Origin: Flavobacterium sp.
GTDB lineage: Bacteria; Bacteroidota; Bacteroidia; Flavobacteriales; Flavobacteriaceae
Direction of reading: 5' to 3'
Length of the DNA: 64,000 bases
NCBI GenBank assembly: GCA_025351785.1
Contig: JANXVF010000115.1
Coordinates: 1 to 64,000, forward strand
The translations under genes and the position numbers were made by a program. Positions 35,665-44,465 of the stretch are shown in pieces (the first letter of the stretch is position 1; the number at the start of each line of letters is the position of its first letter). The notes beneath the pieces were generated by a model. That model did no database searches. It was not told where the DNA came from and was given only the letters and a program-made list of their open reading frames with translations.

Positions 35665-36472
35665 GGTTGTGTTGCCTTAACTGGCGTCACAGCAGGCTGA
35701 GGACAGGGGTGACCTGAGGATCAGGCCACCCCTGCCGCGACCACAGACCACGTCTGGAACGCTTGCAGCTGGTTGTTTCGTCTGATCTGTGCGGAAACGC
35801 TGGTGCGGGAGTGATGGTGAAGGTTCTCGATCCGGGCGTGCAGGCTTAAGAATTCTTGAGCGCGTTTTCGCCGTCTGAATCTTTGCTGACTGCGCTCTTG
35901 TCGCCGTGTGGGACGGTGAGATTGTTCAATGATGTTGTTACATCGGGCCGTAGAAATGACGTGTTGGTGATCGACATTGACCAGACTCGGGATCTCTCGG
36001 ATCGCGGGTCCGTAGCTGCGGAGCTGATCGGTATGGATGACCTCTGGGACATCGTATTCCATCAGAAGTCGGGCCAGGAACGTCTTCGCTGCCTCGGTGT
36101 CGCGGTGACGTTGAAGGAAAATGTCGAGCACGAACCCGTACTCGTCCACGGCCCTCCAAAGCCAGTGTCGAACGCCGTCCACGCTCGTACACATCTCGTC
36201 GAGATGCCAGCGGGAACCCCGCCGGGGTTCCCGCTGGCGCAGTTCTTCGGCGAAGAGGGGTCCGAATTTTATACACCACTCGCGGAGGGTCTCGTGACTG
36301 ACCACCACGCCGCGCTGGTGGAGCAATTCCTGCACGTCTCGGTAGCTCAGAGGAAAGCGGTGATAGAGCCAGACGGCGTGCTGGATGATGGTCATGGGGA
36401 AACGGTGGCGGTAGGGCTTGGCGTCAGTCACGGCGGGTCAGCCTACCCCGATGCGATTAAGGCAACACAACC
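35665..36472 (-). mobile_element. IS6-family element, intact copy
   Basis: Terminal repeats GGTTGTGTTGCCTTAAC (35665) and its reverse complement (ending 36472, with one mismatch) bound 808 bp. The flanking 8-mers (TTTCGAGC and CTTATGCC) do not match, so there is no target duplication. It truncates the Tn3 tnpA stub on its left. Confidence 0.93.
35721..36431 (-). CDS. IS6-family transposase
   Basis: The 236-residue product (GTG start) has the N-terminal zinc-ribbon/helix-turn-helix region MTDAKPYRHRFPMTIIQHAV... RDVQELLHQRGVVVSHETLR, then the DDE core: HLDEMCTSVDGVRHWLWRA, IHTDQLRSYGPAIRE and NIIEQSHRPTRRQERSQQR. The frame is complete. A TAGGCT box lies 8 nt before the GTG, consistent with a leaderless start. 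IS6 elements transpose by replicative cointegrate formation and can rearrange flanking DNA. Confidence 0.94.
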   Translation of the reverse strand: MTDAKPYRHRFPMTIIQHAVWLYHRFPLSYRDVQELLHQRGVVVSHETLREWCIKFGPLFAEELRQREPRRGSRWHLDEMCTSVDGVRHWLWRAVDEYGFVLDIFLQRHRDTEAAKTFLARLLMEYDVPEVIHTDQLRSYGPAIREIPSLVNVDHQHVISTARCNNIIEQSHRPTRRQERSQQRFRRRKRAQEFLSLHARIENLHHHSRTSVSAQIRRNNQLQAFQTWSVVAAGVA

Positions 36473-36591
36473 CTTATGCCTTGTGATGGACATTTGCGTC
36501 CGCCTCCACTGTGATCGTAGACAACGTCCGGCGCCCTCTCGTTTGTTTTCTTGATCGGAGAAGGAACGCTGGTAACGGTGGGGAGTTCCGT

Positions 36592-37524
36592 CTATTGCCC
36601 GCGCAGGTGTTCCTTGAGCCGGTCGTCAGCCCATTTACCATAGGTTCTGGCCGTCTGGATGTCGCTGTGCCCGAGGTGTTCGGCCACGTCCTGAAGCTGA
36701 AAGCCCGCCCGGATCAAACGTGTTCCAGCGGCGTGGCGCAAAGCATGGAGGCCGAGGTACGTCACGTCGAGTTGCTTGCAAAGCGTCTTTAAGCGCTGTC
36801 TCGCCGCTTCGGTAGTGCGTCCAATGACGGCCTGTGCAGGCGGACCATTGAGTTGGCGAAGGTCGCTCACGAGCGATGCCGACATCAGCACCCGGCGGGA
36901 TTTCCCGCCTTTGCCGCGCTGCACCGTCAGCACTCCGCCGTTCAGGTCGACGTCCTTCCAGCAGAGGGCCGTGATTTCACTGGCCCGCAGTCCGGCGGCG
37001 CCACCGAGTCGCAGAAGCACGCGCATTTCCAGCGGGGCCGCTTCGATCAGGCGTTTCAGGTCATCTTCAGGGTACGGCTGCCGTTTGTCCCAGGCCCGGC
37101 GCTGGTCTTTCCTGGGCTTGACGTCACTGAATGGATCTTCCCGGGTGGCCCTGGCCCAGCGCAGGGAGGCGTACAGCGCCCGTGCCCCGGCGAGCAGCAC
37201 GCCCACCGAGGAAGGCTTCTTGCCGGCGGCCTCCAGTTCCCGCACCCACAGATCCGCGTGCTCCACTTCGGGGTGAAGCACGTTCACTGCATTGCTTCCG
37301 GCGAAGTTCAGCCAGGCGTTCATTCCCGACCGGTACTTCCGGAGGGTTTCCGAACTCACGTGCCCGTGCGTACGGGTGTGGTGGGCTTCCAGAAGTGACC
37401 AGAGTGTTGCCCGGTCCTGCTCGGCGACGGCGGCGACCGCCCGGCGTCTGCGTTCTTCCGGCTGAAGGGCCAACCATTGCCGGACCGGTGCGAGCTGATC
37501 CTGCCTGTAGACGTCGAGCGTCAC
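36592..37524 (-). CDS. Tyrosine recombinase / integrase
   Basis: The 310-residue product is a tyrosine recombinase. Residues 45-140 form a SAM-like core-binding domain (TLRKYRSGMNAWLNFAG). The catalytic domain has R180 (GLRASEI), K208 in the beta-hairpin (GKGGKSR), H260-xx-R263 (HALRHAAG), H286 (LGHSDIQ) and the nucleophile Y295 (TARTY). All six residues are present. Its start codon overlaps the last 4 bp of the HEAGH peptidase-like gene upstream (37521-37524), so both are translated from one mRNA. It could mediate element integration or plasmid dimer resolution. Confidence 0.93.
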   Translation of the reverse strand: MTLDVYRQDQLAPVRQWLALQPEERRRRAVAAVAEQDRATLWSLLEAHHTRTHGHVSSETLRKYRSGMNAWLNFAGSNAVNVLHPEVEHADLWVRELEAAGKKPSSVGVLLAGARALYASLRWARATREDPFSDVKPRKDQRRAWDKRQPYPEDDLKRLIEAAPLEMRVLLRLGGAAGLRASEITALCWKDVDLNGGVLTVQRGKGGKSRRVLMSASLVSDLRQLNGPPAQAVIGRTTEAARQRLKTLCKQLDVTYLGLHALRHAAGTRLIRAGFQLQDVAEHLGHSDIQTARTYGKWADDRLKEHLRGQ

Positions 37525-38282
37525 GGTGAGGGCTCCACTGTGGAGTCAAGAAAGCCTTCGAGGTCCCGGAAAGGGATGACCATGTCTCCGTCTGTCCAAC
37601 GTTGGTAAAGGTAACTGGCCACTCTGGACACGGAAGACAGGAGCCCGGCGTCGAGCAGTGCTCTGGCGCGCCGTTCTCCAGAGGCGCGCTCACGTTCAGG
37701 CAACATCCTCAGCAGTCCGGCCGCAGCCAGTTGGTCTTCGCGCTCTGAGCCGTCGATGCGGACGCCGGCAGACAGAGCGGGTTCCGCATACTTTCCAGCG
37801 AGGACACAGGCGAGTTCCCGAATCACTTCGTCGGGGTTGCCCGGATCTGGCCAGCAGGGTTCGTCTATCCAGGTGTACGTCACGCCAGCTTCGACGTCAG
37901 CGTCTTCGACCCGGCCTGTGAACCGGACCTCGTTGAGACGAATACGGTGCCTCGGAGTCAATCTCAGGTAGGCGAGCACGTGCCCGGCCTCGTGGTGGGC
38001 GGTCATCACGTCCTTTAATTCTCGTATGCCTTCCTGTAGCAGGTCGTGCAGGTGAGCGACCGACGCAGACGGGTCGAGCATTCTCCGGCAGAGTGTGACG
38101 AGCTTCTGGCCCGCCCGGCTGTGACGGAGGCTGGCAGTGCCGTCGAGGAGCTGGCGGAGCGCGGTGGAGATGGCCTGGCACTGCTGTTGGAGCTGGTTTC
38201 TGTCGATGTCTCCCCTTCCGAGCTTCCCCTTTTGTCTTACCCTTGTGGTAAGACAGTTTACCACAAGGGTATGATTCGCCAT
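37521..38282 (-). CDS. HEAGH-motif peptidase-like protein (M41-like)
   Basis: The 253-residue product contains AHHEAGHVLAYLRLTPRHRI, a zinc-protease motif H97-E98-A-G-H101 of the kind found in FtsH (M41) peptidases, followed by RIDGSEREDQLAAA where an acidic residue could be the third ligand. There is no AAA ATPase domain and no membrane segment. It is coupled by a 4-bp overlap to the integrase gene. Its first codons lie inside a paired operator-like repeat (38238-38271), so it is probably autoregulated or controlled by a plasmid regulator. The start ATG at 38282 is the only one preceding the motif without loss of the helical N terminus. Confidence 0.75.
   Translation of the reverse strand: MANHTLVVNCLTTRVRQKGKLGRGDIDRNQLQQQCQAISTALRQLLDGTASLRHSRAGQKLVTLCRRMLDPSASVAHLHDLLQEGIRELKDVMTAHHEAGHVLAYLRLTPRHRIRLNEVRFTGRVEDADVEAGVTYTWIDEPCWPDPGNPDEVIRELACVLAGKYAEPALSAGVRIDGSEREDQLAAAGLLRMLPERERASGERRARALLDAGLLSSVSRVASYLYQRWTDGDMVIPFRDLEGFLDSTVEPSP
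38238..38271. promoter_or_regulatory. Paired operator-like sites TACC-N5-GGTA
   Basis: Two sites, TACCCTTGTGGTA (38238-38250) and TACCACAAGGGTA (38259-38271), are each pseudo-palindromic and are inverted copies of each other. Their centres are 21 bp apart, two helical turns, so two dimers would bind on the same face. They cover the 5' end of the HEAGH gene. Confidence 0.55.
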
Positions 38283-38732
38283 GAGGATTTGTCTGTTACA
38301 AGCTCCTCTGAGTAACGCTCGCGGTCCTCATCCTCACAGGAAGGTCAGGAAGGTGCCTTCCTCAGTAGTCGAGAGGTAACTTACCTGCGACTGGAACTTC
38401 TTGAACTGTGTCTCCAGGTCTGACGAGGTGGCAGAGGCATGGACGACACCCGAACACCATTCTGCGAGTCGAAGAGTTTCGCAATTGGCGGACTTCGCCG
38501 ATGAGTTGGACAACCGGGCCCGCGTATAGCAGTGAGGCAGCGGACTCTCTTCACTCTGGACGGGTGAATGATGATGCGGTGTGCGACGTATAGCCTCTCA
38601 GGCTCAACGTCAGCAGTATCGGGTTACGCCTATGTCATCAGATTTAGAGCTAGCGTGCTATCCCGCTAGCGGGATAGCACGCTAGCAAAATCTCTATCTT
38701 AGAAACAAGCTCTTTACAAAACGTGTTAAGTT
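38283..38732. other. Gap between HEAGH gene and parA
   Basis: No gene can be supported in these 450 bp. The notable feature is the 38-bp palindrome at 38649-38686, listed separately. Small frames near 38408-38593 look like chance. Confidence 0.5.
38649..38686. repeat. 38-bp perfect palindrome upstream of parA
   Basis: The palindrome has GCTAGC at both ends and at its centre, three copies 16 bp apart, with GTGCTATCCC and its complement between them. It lies 46 bp before the parA start. It could be a partition site or ParA operator, or a cruciform/terminator for a transcript from the left; a T tract is missing. Confidence 0.7.
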
Positions 38733-39339
38733 GTGAGCAGGATGACTAACGCGCGCGTAATCACAATTACCAATTTGAAAGGCGGCTCCGGTAAAACCAG
38801 TACGGCCGTGCCCCTCGCATGCATGGCGGCCAGGACAGGGAAGACCGTCCTTCTGGATCTCGACCCCACTGGTAGCGCGGCACAGTGGCACGCTGCAGCC
38901 GGGCTGGAGGACCTGTTCGCATGCCAGAGAATTACCGACGAGCAGCTTGCACCGACCCTGCACCAGCTCAACCTCCAGGGCGATGTCCAATACGTGGTGC
39001 TGGATACTCCACCGGTTGCCAAAGAGGTGACACTGCAGTCCATGGGGGAAGCCGATCTGGTGCTGTTTCCAACGCACGTCGGCAGTGGTGACCTCGCGCA
39101 ACTCGTGCAGACGTTGGGGCTTCTCCGCCTGCCACTCAAAGCAAACCCGGCTCTGAAATATATGGTGGTCCTGAATCACGCGGGTACCATGCCTGCGGTC
39201 ACCCGTGAAACACGACAGATAGTCGAGGAGTACGGCGCCTCCGTCGCACTTACCGAGATTCCCTACCGTAAGACGTACATCATGGCCAAAGGTTCAAGGC
39301 CCACCGCCGACTGGTGGCATTTCGAGAAGCTGTGGCATG
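38733..39339 (+). pseudogene. parA: ParA-family ATPase, 3' end cut by IS6
   Basis: The product begins (GTG 38733 or ATG 38742) with a deviant Walker A motif NLKGGSGKTSTA (K16, K21), the LDLDPTGSAAQW Walker A' region and VVLDTPPVA as Walker B, typical of small ParA/MinD-like ATPases that segregate plasmids. Homology runs to ADWWHFEKLWH and stops at the IS6 element starting at 39340, which adds GLCCLN-stop. Only the last few residues may be lost, because such ParA proteins are about 200-220 residues long, so it could still work. No parB lies downstream. Confidence 0.8.
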
Positions 39340-40148
39340 GGTTGTGTTGCCTTAACTAGCGTCACGGCAGGCTGAGGTTTGGGGGGGTCTGAAGTTCAGA
39401 CCCCCCCTGCCGCGACGGTCGACCACGTCTGGAAGGCTTGCTTCTGGTTGCTTCGTCTGATCTGGGCGGTGACGCTGGTGCGGGAATGATGGTGGAGGTT
39501 CGTGATCCGGGCATGCAAGCTCAGGAATTCTTGGGCGCGTTTCCTCCGCTTGAACCCCTGTTGTTGTCGTTCCTGTCGCCGTGTAGACCGATGTTCCTGC
39601 TCAATAATGTTGTTGCAGCGGGCTGTCGAGACCACCTGTTGGTGGTCAACATCTGCCAGGATCGGGATCTCCCGGATCGCTGCTCCATAGCTCCTGAGCT
39701 GGTCGGTATGGATGACCTCTGGGACATCATATTCGACCAGCAGCTTTGTCATGAAAGTCTTTGCCGCCTCGGTATCCCGACGCCGATGAAGGAAAATGTC
39801 GAGCACGAAGCCGTGCTCGTCCACCGCCCGCCACAACCAATGACGGACGCCGTCCACGCTTGTACACACCTCGTCCAGATGCCACCGGGAACCCCGACGG
39901 GGTTCCCGGTGACGCAGGTCCTCAGCGAAGAGGGGTCCGAATTTGATGCACCATTCGCGCAATGTTTCGTGACTGACCACTATGCCGCGCTGATGGAGCA
40001 ATTCTTGAACGTCCCGATAGCTCAGGGGAAATCGGTGATACAGCCAGACAGCGTGCTGGATGATGGTCATGGGGAAGCGGTGGCGGTAAGGTTTCGGGTC
40101 AGTCACGGCAGGCCAGCCTATCCTGATTCTGGCTAAGGCAACACAACC
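39340..40148 (-). mobile_element. IS6-family element, intact copy
   Basis: Terminal repeats GGTTGTGTTGCCTTAAC (39340) and its near-complement (ending 40148) bound 809 bp. Flanking 8-mers GTGGCATG and CTTTGGAG do not match. It lies at the end of the parA gene, in the opposite direction. Confidence 0.93.
39396..40106 (-). CDS. IS6-family transposase
   Basis: The 236-residue product (GTG 40106) reads VTDPKPYRHRFPMTIIQHAV then WLYHRFPLSYRDVQELL and has the complete DDE triad in WHLDEVCTSVDG, IHTDQLRSYGAA and NIIEQEHRSTRR. A longer open frame exists upstream to 40184 but lies outside the usual start and partly outside the element. It is closest to the split transposase at 21862-24292, and less close to the copy at 35721, so at least two lineages are present. 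Confidence 0.94.
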   Translation of the reverse strand: MTDPKPYRHRFPMTIIQHAVWLYHRFPLSYRDVQELLHQRGIVVSHETLREWCIKFGPLFAEDLRHREPRRGSRWHLDEVCTSVDGVRHWLWRAVDEHGFVLDIFLHRRRDTEAAKTFMTKLLVEYDVPEVIHTDQLRSYGAAIREIPILADVDHQQVVSTARCNNIIEQEHRSTRRQERQQQGFKRRKRAQEFLSLHARITNLHHHSRTSVTAQIRRSNQKQAFQTWSTVAAGGV

Positions 40149-40606
40149 CTTTGGAGTCTGCTTCGCTCCTGGCTGCGACCACATCGCGGCATCTCACAGC
40201 GCTTTTTACCGTTGTACATCGGCTTTTTCCAGACAATGCACAACATTCGGCAGCGCGGTCACTCTCTTCTCAGCCCGCTGCTCTCCCTGCTGCTAACTTC
40301 AGCTCCCTGAAACCCAGGAAGAGCCTTGATTTTACGCGTGCGGAAAGAGTGCCCTGGGTTGTCTTGGAAGTCAGCCCAGCTTCAGGCTGCTCAACGGTGT
40401 CTCGAGCGCGTCAGGACCGCTGTTCTTCAGAATTTGCCAGGTTTGGAGGCCGCCTGACACGCTCTTTCGCCTCAACTTGGCAACTCTTGACATGAAGGTC
40501 TACGGCAACAGGACCAAAGCTGCCCGGCACTACCACCGTCGTCGGCAAGTTGATAGGCAGCGGCGCGAGGTGACATCAGGCGTGCCAGGTGTTACAGTGA
40601 GAGCCT
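40149..40606. other. Intergenic region between IS6 and hydrolase
   Basis: No gene is supported. The right part contains the promoter of the hydrolase: GTGACA at 40570-40575, 17 bp, TACAGT at 40593-40598, then 8 nt to the ATG. The left part does not continue parA. Confidence 0.5.
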
Positions 40607-41410
40607 ATGTTGCAAAATATGTTAAATGTGGTGCGAACTGGACCAGGAGGGGATTCACCTGTCGTCTTGGTTCATCCCATCGGCCTGGATCTGAGTTACT
40701 GGGGCGAGCAGATCGAGGCGTTGCGTTACACCCATGACGTTATCGCATACGATTTGCCGGGACATGGGCGCTCGCCGGGTAATCCACAAATGTGGACACT
40801 CGATCAGGCAGCTCAGGCACTTGCGGGCGTGATTCAATCCAGCGGTGCCCAGTCCGCTCATGTGGTGGGGCTGTCGGTTGGCGGTATGATCGCGCAGGCC
40901 ACAGCACTCAACCATCCAGCCCTTTTAACGTCGCTCACGTTGATCAGCACGGCCGCAGTCTTCTCAGAGGAAGCCCGCTCCGCCATGCATCAACGGGCGG
41001 AGATGGCCCGCGATGGTGAGATGGCGGCCGTCGTCTCCACGACGATCAGTCGTTGGTTTACCCACGAATTCGTGGTTCAGCGGCCAGACATCATTGACCG
41101 AGTCGAAAAAACACTGCTGTCGGACGATCCCGCCATCTACAGAGCCATTTGGGAGATGATCGCCACGCTCGATCTCGTGAACCGTCTTCACCAGATTACT
41201 GTACCGACACTCATTCTGGTGGGTGAGCTGGACACTACCACGCCTCCAGCTGCCGCTGCCGTTTTGAATGCACATATTGCCAATACCGAGATGCATGTCA
41301 TCCCAAATGCCTCTCATATGGTATCGCTGGAAAAACCTAGTGAGGTTAACCGGCATCTTCAGCGGTTTTTAAAGATAAACCGAGCATCGGCTTCGACCAC
41401 AAAGCGTTAA
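40607..41410 (+). CDS. Alpha/beta hydrolase (enol-lactonase-like)
   Basis: The 267-residue product is an alpha/beta-hydrolase resembling 3-oxoadipate enol-lactonase (PcaD). The oxyanion segment is VVLVHPIGLDLSYW, the nucleophile elbow is GLSVGG with Ser90, the acid is likely in LILVGELDTTTPP, and the His is in IPNASHMVSLEKP. A promoter TACAGT ends 8 nt upstream of the ATG, giving a leaderless mRNA. A second ATG at 40619 is possible. Together with the CMD-family protein at 47094 and the metallo-hydrolase at 46099 it hints at a scattered aromatic or lactone catabolic capacity. Confidence 0.9.
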   Translation: MLQNMLNVVRTGPGGDSPVVLVHPIGLDLSYWGEQIEALRYTHDVIAYDLPGHGRSPGNPQMWTLDQAAQALAGVIQSSGAQSAHVVGLSVGGMIAQATALNHPALLTSLTLISTAAVFSEEARSAMHQRAEMARDGEMAAVVSTTISRWFTHEFVVQRPDIIDRVEKTLLSDDPAIYRAIWEMIATLDLVNRLHQITVPTLILVGELDTTTPPAAAAVLNAHIANTEMHVIPNASHMVSLEKPSEVNRHLQRFLKINRASASTTKR

Positions 41411-41581
41411 ACTGTACGTTTTTGATTGCAGTAGGCTGTTATGAGTTTTAGTGTCAACGCACTTTCTCCCTGTGCTGCTTCGCAGCAGCGGCCGTTCCTC
41501 TAAAGTCGCGCGTCTCCAAGTCGCACAGGTGAACTCCTCTGGTGCAAGAAGGGAGCGGCAGCGGGATGGCTACATACCTTA

Positions 41582-41706
41582 GAGCAATTGCCTGTTGAAC
41601 AGTAGAAGAGATGCGCTTCTCTTACTCTATCTTGAACCGCTCTGACGCGGGATTTATGTGATCCAGATAGACACGAAAATATATAGCATTCTTTTGTTAA
41701 TTGCTC
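41582..41706. mobile_element. Possible 125-bp miniature element with TA target
   Basis: GAGCAATT at 41582 and AATTGCTC ending at 41706 are inverted and both flanked by TA (41580-41581, 41707-41708). The interior is AT rich and non-coding, with a local hairpin AGAAGAG/CTTCTCT. It lies in the 550-bp gap between the hydrolase and the GntR remnant. The terminal repeat is only 8 bp, so this is tentative. Confidence 0.4.
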
Positions 41707-42061
41707 TAGATGGGGTCAGAGTTTCAGCTCAGGCAGGTTTCCGTGTGGTGCCTACAGATGGCTGTTTTCATCGCGGTTTAGGGCTGGTTCGGCGTCCGGG
41801 GCGAGTGTTCTAAGGGCAGTGCGCACTCGGCCAAGATCGTGATTCGGGTTGAGACTGCTGAACACAAGCATCACATTGCGGACGTAATGCTCAGCTAGCC
41901 GCACCGCGCTTAGATTGGCGTCGCCTGCTTCTGCGGCCGCCAGAATGAGCTGATGTTCGGCTTGTGCATATGCTGTTTAAATCGGCATCCGCTGCTGGAG
42001 TAATGCGGCACGTGCGCTGGAGTTATCCGGCAGCCCTGACCCCACGGACGAGCTGAGGTCA

Positions 42062-42823
42062 TTATGGCTGCTCAGCCAGGGTCGTCAACCGGTTGCCTTG
42101 TTTTCGCAAACTCTCGCCTTTGAGCTCAATGCGGTAGGCATGATGCAAGACGCGATCAAGGATCGCGTCGGCCAGGGTGGGATCGCCGAGATTCTCATGC
42201 CAGACGGTGGTGGGAAATTGGCTGGTGATGATCGTCGATGCCCGTTCATAGCGATCATCCAGAATCTCTAGCAGGATGCGGCGACCCTCACCAGTCGGTA
42301 CGTCCAGACCCCAGTCATCAAGGATCAACACCTGGACGCGGGCGATCCCGGCCAGCAGCTTTAAGTAGCGACCGTCGCTCCGGGCCAGGGTCAGCTCCTG
42401 AAGGAGCCGACCAGTCTGCGTATAAAGCGCACTGAACCCGTGGCGGCAGGCTTGATGGGCCAGGGCACAGCCGATGAAGGTCTTGCCGACCCCCGTGGGG
42501 CCGGTAACGATGACGCCGCGTCGGTCTGTGATCCATTGACTGTCTGCCAGCGAGCGGAGCAGCTTGGCATCCAAGCCACGCGGATGCTTGGTATCGACCG
42601 CTTCGAGGCTAGCGCTGACTTTCAGGCGCGCCGCCGCCAGGCGGCGCTGCAAGCCTCTGGTGTCGCGGCAGGTCCGTTCTCGCTCGACCAACAGCGTGAG
42701 ACGTTCTTCAAAGCTCAACTCCCGGCTGGCTGGCTGTTCGTGTTGTTCATGTAAGGCCAGGGCCATACCGTCCAGTTTCAGGGTGCGGAGCTGGTGGATC
42801 AGGGGATGGGGCAACATGGGCAC
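42062..42823 (-). CDS. istB: IstB ATP-binding transposition protein
   Basis: The 253-residue product is a DnaA/MuB-like AAA+ ATPase that helps IstA choose targets. Walker A is GPTGVGKTFIGCALA and Walker B is VLILDDWGLDVPTGEG. The N-terminal IstB region LRTLKLDGMALALHEQHEQP is present. It starts only 3 bp after the istA stop, so the pair is co-translated. Confidence 0.95.
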   Translation of the reverse strand: MPMLPHPLIHQLRTLKLDGMALALHEQHEQPASRELSFEERLTLLVERERTCRDTRGLQRRLAAARLKVSASLEAVDTKHPRGLDAKLLRSLADSQWITDRRGVIVTGPTGVGKTFIGCALAHQACRHGFSALYTQTGRLLQELTLARSDGRYLKLLAGIARVQVLILDDWGLDVPTGEGRRILLEILDDRYERASTIITSQFPTTVWHENLGDPTLADAILDRVLHHAYRIELKGESLRKQGNRLTTLAEQP

Positions 42824-42826
42824 TCC

Positions 42827-44428
42827 TCAATTCAGGGTGAGATCGCTGATGTCCGGACCAGCCTCCGGCTCGGTCCGGGCGGCATAGTACGAGGGGCCAC
42901 GGACATTGCTGTGCAGGGGCACTGGGCGCTCGACGAGCGTCCCTGGCAAGGGCGCCTCGTCCAGACGATGCTTCAAGATCGATTCAAGGCTCTGTACGCT
43001 CAAGCTCTGCACCACGAGCGCCCGGCGGCAGGCCGCTTCCAGACGGACCGGGCTGAATCGCCGCTCCAGGTGCAGGATGCCGCTGGCAATCCGCAGGTTC
43101 TGTTCGAGATGGCGCTTCATACTGAAAACGGCCTGGAGCACGCCGAGGGTGGCCGGGCCGAGCTGCTGCGCCCGGTTCAGAAGACTGGCCTGGGTCTGTT
43201 CCCGATAGTGCCGATGATGCGAGGGGAGGTGATCGGACAGGGTGGTCTGCCTGGGCGCACCGGTCCCGACGACCGCCCGCTGATGTACGGCAATGCGCTG
43301 TCCTGAGCGGAAGATGTCGACCAGGTGGGCGGTGAGCCGGATGTCGACCACGGTTTTGGCGTACTGGTGGGGCACGCTGTAGGCGTGCCCCTGAACGGTG
43401 ACGTGATAATCGAGCCCGATGGTCGTGCGCTGCCAGGTCGCGACTTCGAAGGGCATTCCGGGTAACGACCGCAGCGCCGGTTGGTCCACGGCCTCGAACT
43501 CGCTGCGCCGGGTGCCGGAACGTTTCTGGAACGGCTGCTCGTTCAAGTCGTTCAGCAGCGCCCAGAGGGCCTCGTTCGCATCTGAGAGACCGAAGAAGAC
43601 CCGGTCACGCAATGGAGCCAGCAGCCGACGTTCCGTGATCTGCACGTGAACTTCCACCAGGGCTTTGTCTTTGGGCTTGCGTACGCGCGCCGGAATGATG
43701 GCGACCCCATAGTGTTGGGCGAATTCCGCGTAGGCCCGGTTGAGTTCCGGTTCGTAGCGGCTGGCGTGAGTCACGCCAGCCTTGAGGTTGTCCGGCACGA
43801 TGATCTCAGGCACACCGCCAAAAAACGCGAGCGCCCGAACATGCGAGCCCAACCAGTCCTCACTGGTCTGTGTCCTGGTCACCTCGACATAGGTGTAGTC
43901 GCTCGCCCCCAGTGTGGCGACAAAAACTTGACCAGGGTGAACGACACCAGTCGCCGGATCGGTGATGCCCAGCGTCACCCCGGCGTAATCCACGAACAGC
44001 TTCTCTCCGGCCCGGTGGAGCTGCCGCAGGCTCAATCCACTGACGGCTTTCCATTTCCGGTAGCGCTCGTTGAAGGTCGCGTACTGCCAGCCTTCGGGAT
44101 GCGCCCGGCGATACTCTTCCCACAGTAATTGCCGGGTGACACCTTTGCGCCGCAGTTCCCGGTCCAGCGCCACCCAATCCGGCGCATGCGCCGGACTCGT
44201 TGCCGCCTGCTCGTGGGTCCGGAACAGCAACGCATTGAGCTGCTCGTCGTTGAGGTCTGGCGGGAGCGGCCAACTCAACTGGGCCTGCTGGGCTCGTGAA
44301 ACGTAGTTCTGGACGGTACTTCGGGCCAAGGTGACGCTGTGCGCCACCTGCTGATCCGTCAATCCCAACTCCAGCTTCAAGCGCAGGACTTCTCTGATTT
44401 TTCGCATCGACACTCTCTTTCGGGTCAT
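42827..44428 (-). CDS. istA: IstA transposase
   Basis: The 533-residue product has a helix-turn-helix N terminus (MRKIREVLRLKLELGLTDQQ, VAHSVTLARSTVQNYV), a DDE integrase core (LFVDYAGVTLGITDP, VPEIIVPDNLKAGVTHASRY, KDKALVEVHVQITER) and a C-terminal domain. A GTG or ATG near 44428 follows the multiple end repeats. The frame is intact. It is related to, but clearly different from, the IstA at 48100. Confidence 0.95.
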   Translation of the reverse strand: MTRKRVSMRKIREVLRLKLELGLTDQQVAHSVTLARSTVQNYVSRAQQAQLSWPLPPDLNDEQLNALLFRTHEQAATSPAHAPDWVALDRELRRKGVTRQLLWEEYRRAHPEGWQYATFNERYRKWKAVSGLSLRQLHRAGEKLFVDYAGVTLGITDPATGVVHPGQVFVATLGASDYTYVEVTRTQTSEDWLGSHVRALAFFGGVPEIIVPDNLKAGVTHASRYEPELNRAYAEFAQHYGVAIIPARVRKPKDKALVEVHVQITERRLLAPLRDRVFFGLSDANEALWALLNDLNEQPFQKRSGTRRSEFEAVDQPALRSLPGMPFEVATWQRTTIGLDYHVTVQGHAYSVPHQYAKTVVDIRLTAHLVDIFRSGQRIAVHQRAVVGTGAPRQTTLSDHLPSHHRHYREQTQASLLNRAQQLGPATLGVLQAVFSMKRHLEQNLRIASGILHLERRFSPVRLEAACRRALVVQSLSVQSLESILKHRLDEAPLPGTLVERPVPLHSNVRGPSYYAARTEPEAGPDISDLTLN

Positions 44429-44465
44429 CCGTCAAGGATGACCAGGGGAGTCTCGTCTGTGGGCG

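Noticed and set aside
40106..40184. Longer start for the IS6 transposase
   Set aside because: The extension reaches beyond the terminal repeat at 40148 and is absent from the other copies, which begin at the equivalent GTG.
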